In this document: piece by piece, positions 20,595 through 20,760 of the stretch | Layout: each line of letters starts with the position of its first letter | Numbering within the stretch: position 1 is the stretch's first letter | Virus record (IMG/VR): IMGVR_UViG_3300037504_000324 | Coordinates: 1-20,760 of that record | Origin: a virus | Reading direction: 5' to 3' (one strand) | DNA length: 20,760 nucleotides | The notes under the pieces: model-generated | Seen by the model: only the letters and a program-made list of their open reading frames with translations | Database searches by the model: none | What the model was told of the DNA's origin: nothing | Made by a program: the position numbers and the translations under genes

Positions 20595-20760
20595 CGCTCA
20601 CCCGTAGCCTTCCTGATTGCTGCTTGTGCCTTTGTGAGCAGCGCAACCCATTCAACGGTACTACCATTGCGAATGCCAGATACTACCTGATTGACAGTTT
20701 CTTCCATTGCCTCTAACGCCTCAAGCAGTTCAGGCGCGGCGGCTAGTAAATCTGCGTCGT
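20591..20760 (-). CDS. Partial gene, small Ala/Leu-rich phage protein
   Basis: The minus-strand frame is open from the right edge of the window to the TGA at 20591-20593. The visible 56 residues include ADLLAAAPELLEALEAMEETVNQVV and end WVALLTKAQAAIRKATGER. This LLAAAPELLEALE pattern is very common in small helical phage proteins of unknown function. Start and length are unknown because the 5' end lies outside the window. The stop overlaps the zinc-ribbon start through ATGA, so the two genes are in one operon. Confidence 0.6.
   Translation of the reverse strand, partial: DADLLAAAPELLEALEAMEETVNQVVSGIRNGSTVEWVALLTKAQAAIRKATGER

Noticed and set aside
1-20760. CRISPR arrays, tRNA genes, insertion sequences, integrase or att sites
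   Set aside because: I saw no spaced repeat array beyond the short iterons, no cloverleaf-like sequence, no transposase or recombinase frame and no terminal inverted repeats.

Overview
The window is part of a tailed-phage (siphovirus-type) genome, either a free phage, a prophage or a phage-plasmid. The rightward half is a canonical tail module: tail tube, a tail assembly chaperone pair with a -1 frameshift site, tape measure, distal tail protein, hub/spike and fibre. There is no sheath gene, which fits a long non-contractile tail. The leftward half carries small early-type genes, a sliding clamp, a dCTP deaminase, several helix-turn-helix proteins and a two-gene actin-type (ParM/ParR-like) partition pair. 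The host cannot be read with certainty. The GC-rich coding and a Pro/Thr-rich 'PTPTxxPTATPT' stalk in one membrane protein resemble Chloroflexota proteins, but this is inference.

Layout. (1) 1-11533, plus strand: end of an unidentified gene, a glycosyltransferase, a glycosyltransferase-methyltransferase fusion, a small beta-rich protein, tail tube, G and G-T chaperones, tape measure, small distal tail protein, a 1146-residue hub with a predicted propeller, a tail fibre with a low-GC receptor-binding part, and two small tail-end genes. Genes overlap or nearly touch, so this is one late operon. (2) 11507-11700: two promoter-like elements, each followed by a GC-rich intrinsic terminator, giving two possible short RNAs at the junction with the convergent leftward genes. 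(3) 12863-11700, minus strand: three small unknown genes behind a promoter/operator element and an 11-bp, four-unit iteron array. (4) 16614-12944, minus strand: one operon of parM-like, parR-like, a 74-aa gene, a two-TM protein, an HTH-TM-stalk protein and an ASCH-domain protein, starting at a palindromic operator and ending at a strong terminator. (5) 18236-16629, minus strand: orf124, HTH protein and DHH-type phosphoesterase behind a second copy of the promoter/operator seen in region 3, ending at a terminator. (6) 20760-18289, minus strand: partial small protein, zinc-ribbon protein, 18-aa peptide, double-HTH protein, dCTP deaminase and DnaN clamp.

How it fits together. The rightward genes build the tail and may glycosylate or methylate virion or host surface structures. 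The leftward genes look like replication, nucleotide-pool, regulation and maintenance functions. The actin-type partition pair suggests that this phage can persist as an extrachromosomal, actively segregated element. Two operons share an almost identical 27-bp promoter/operator at exactly the same distance from their start codons, so they are probably co-regulated. No integrase, lysis cassette, tRNA, CRISPR array or insertion sequence was seen. No gap longer than about 200 bases lacks a gene.
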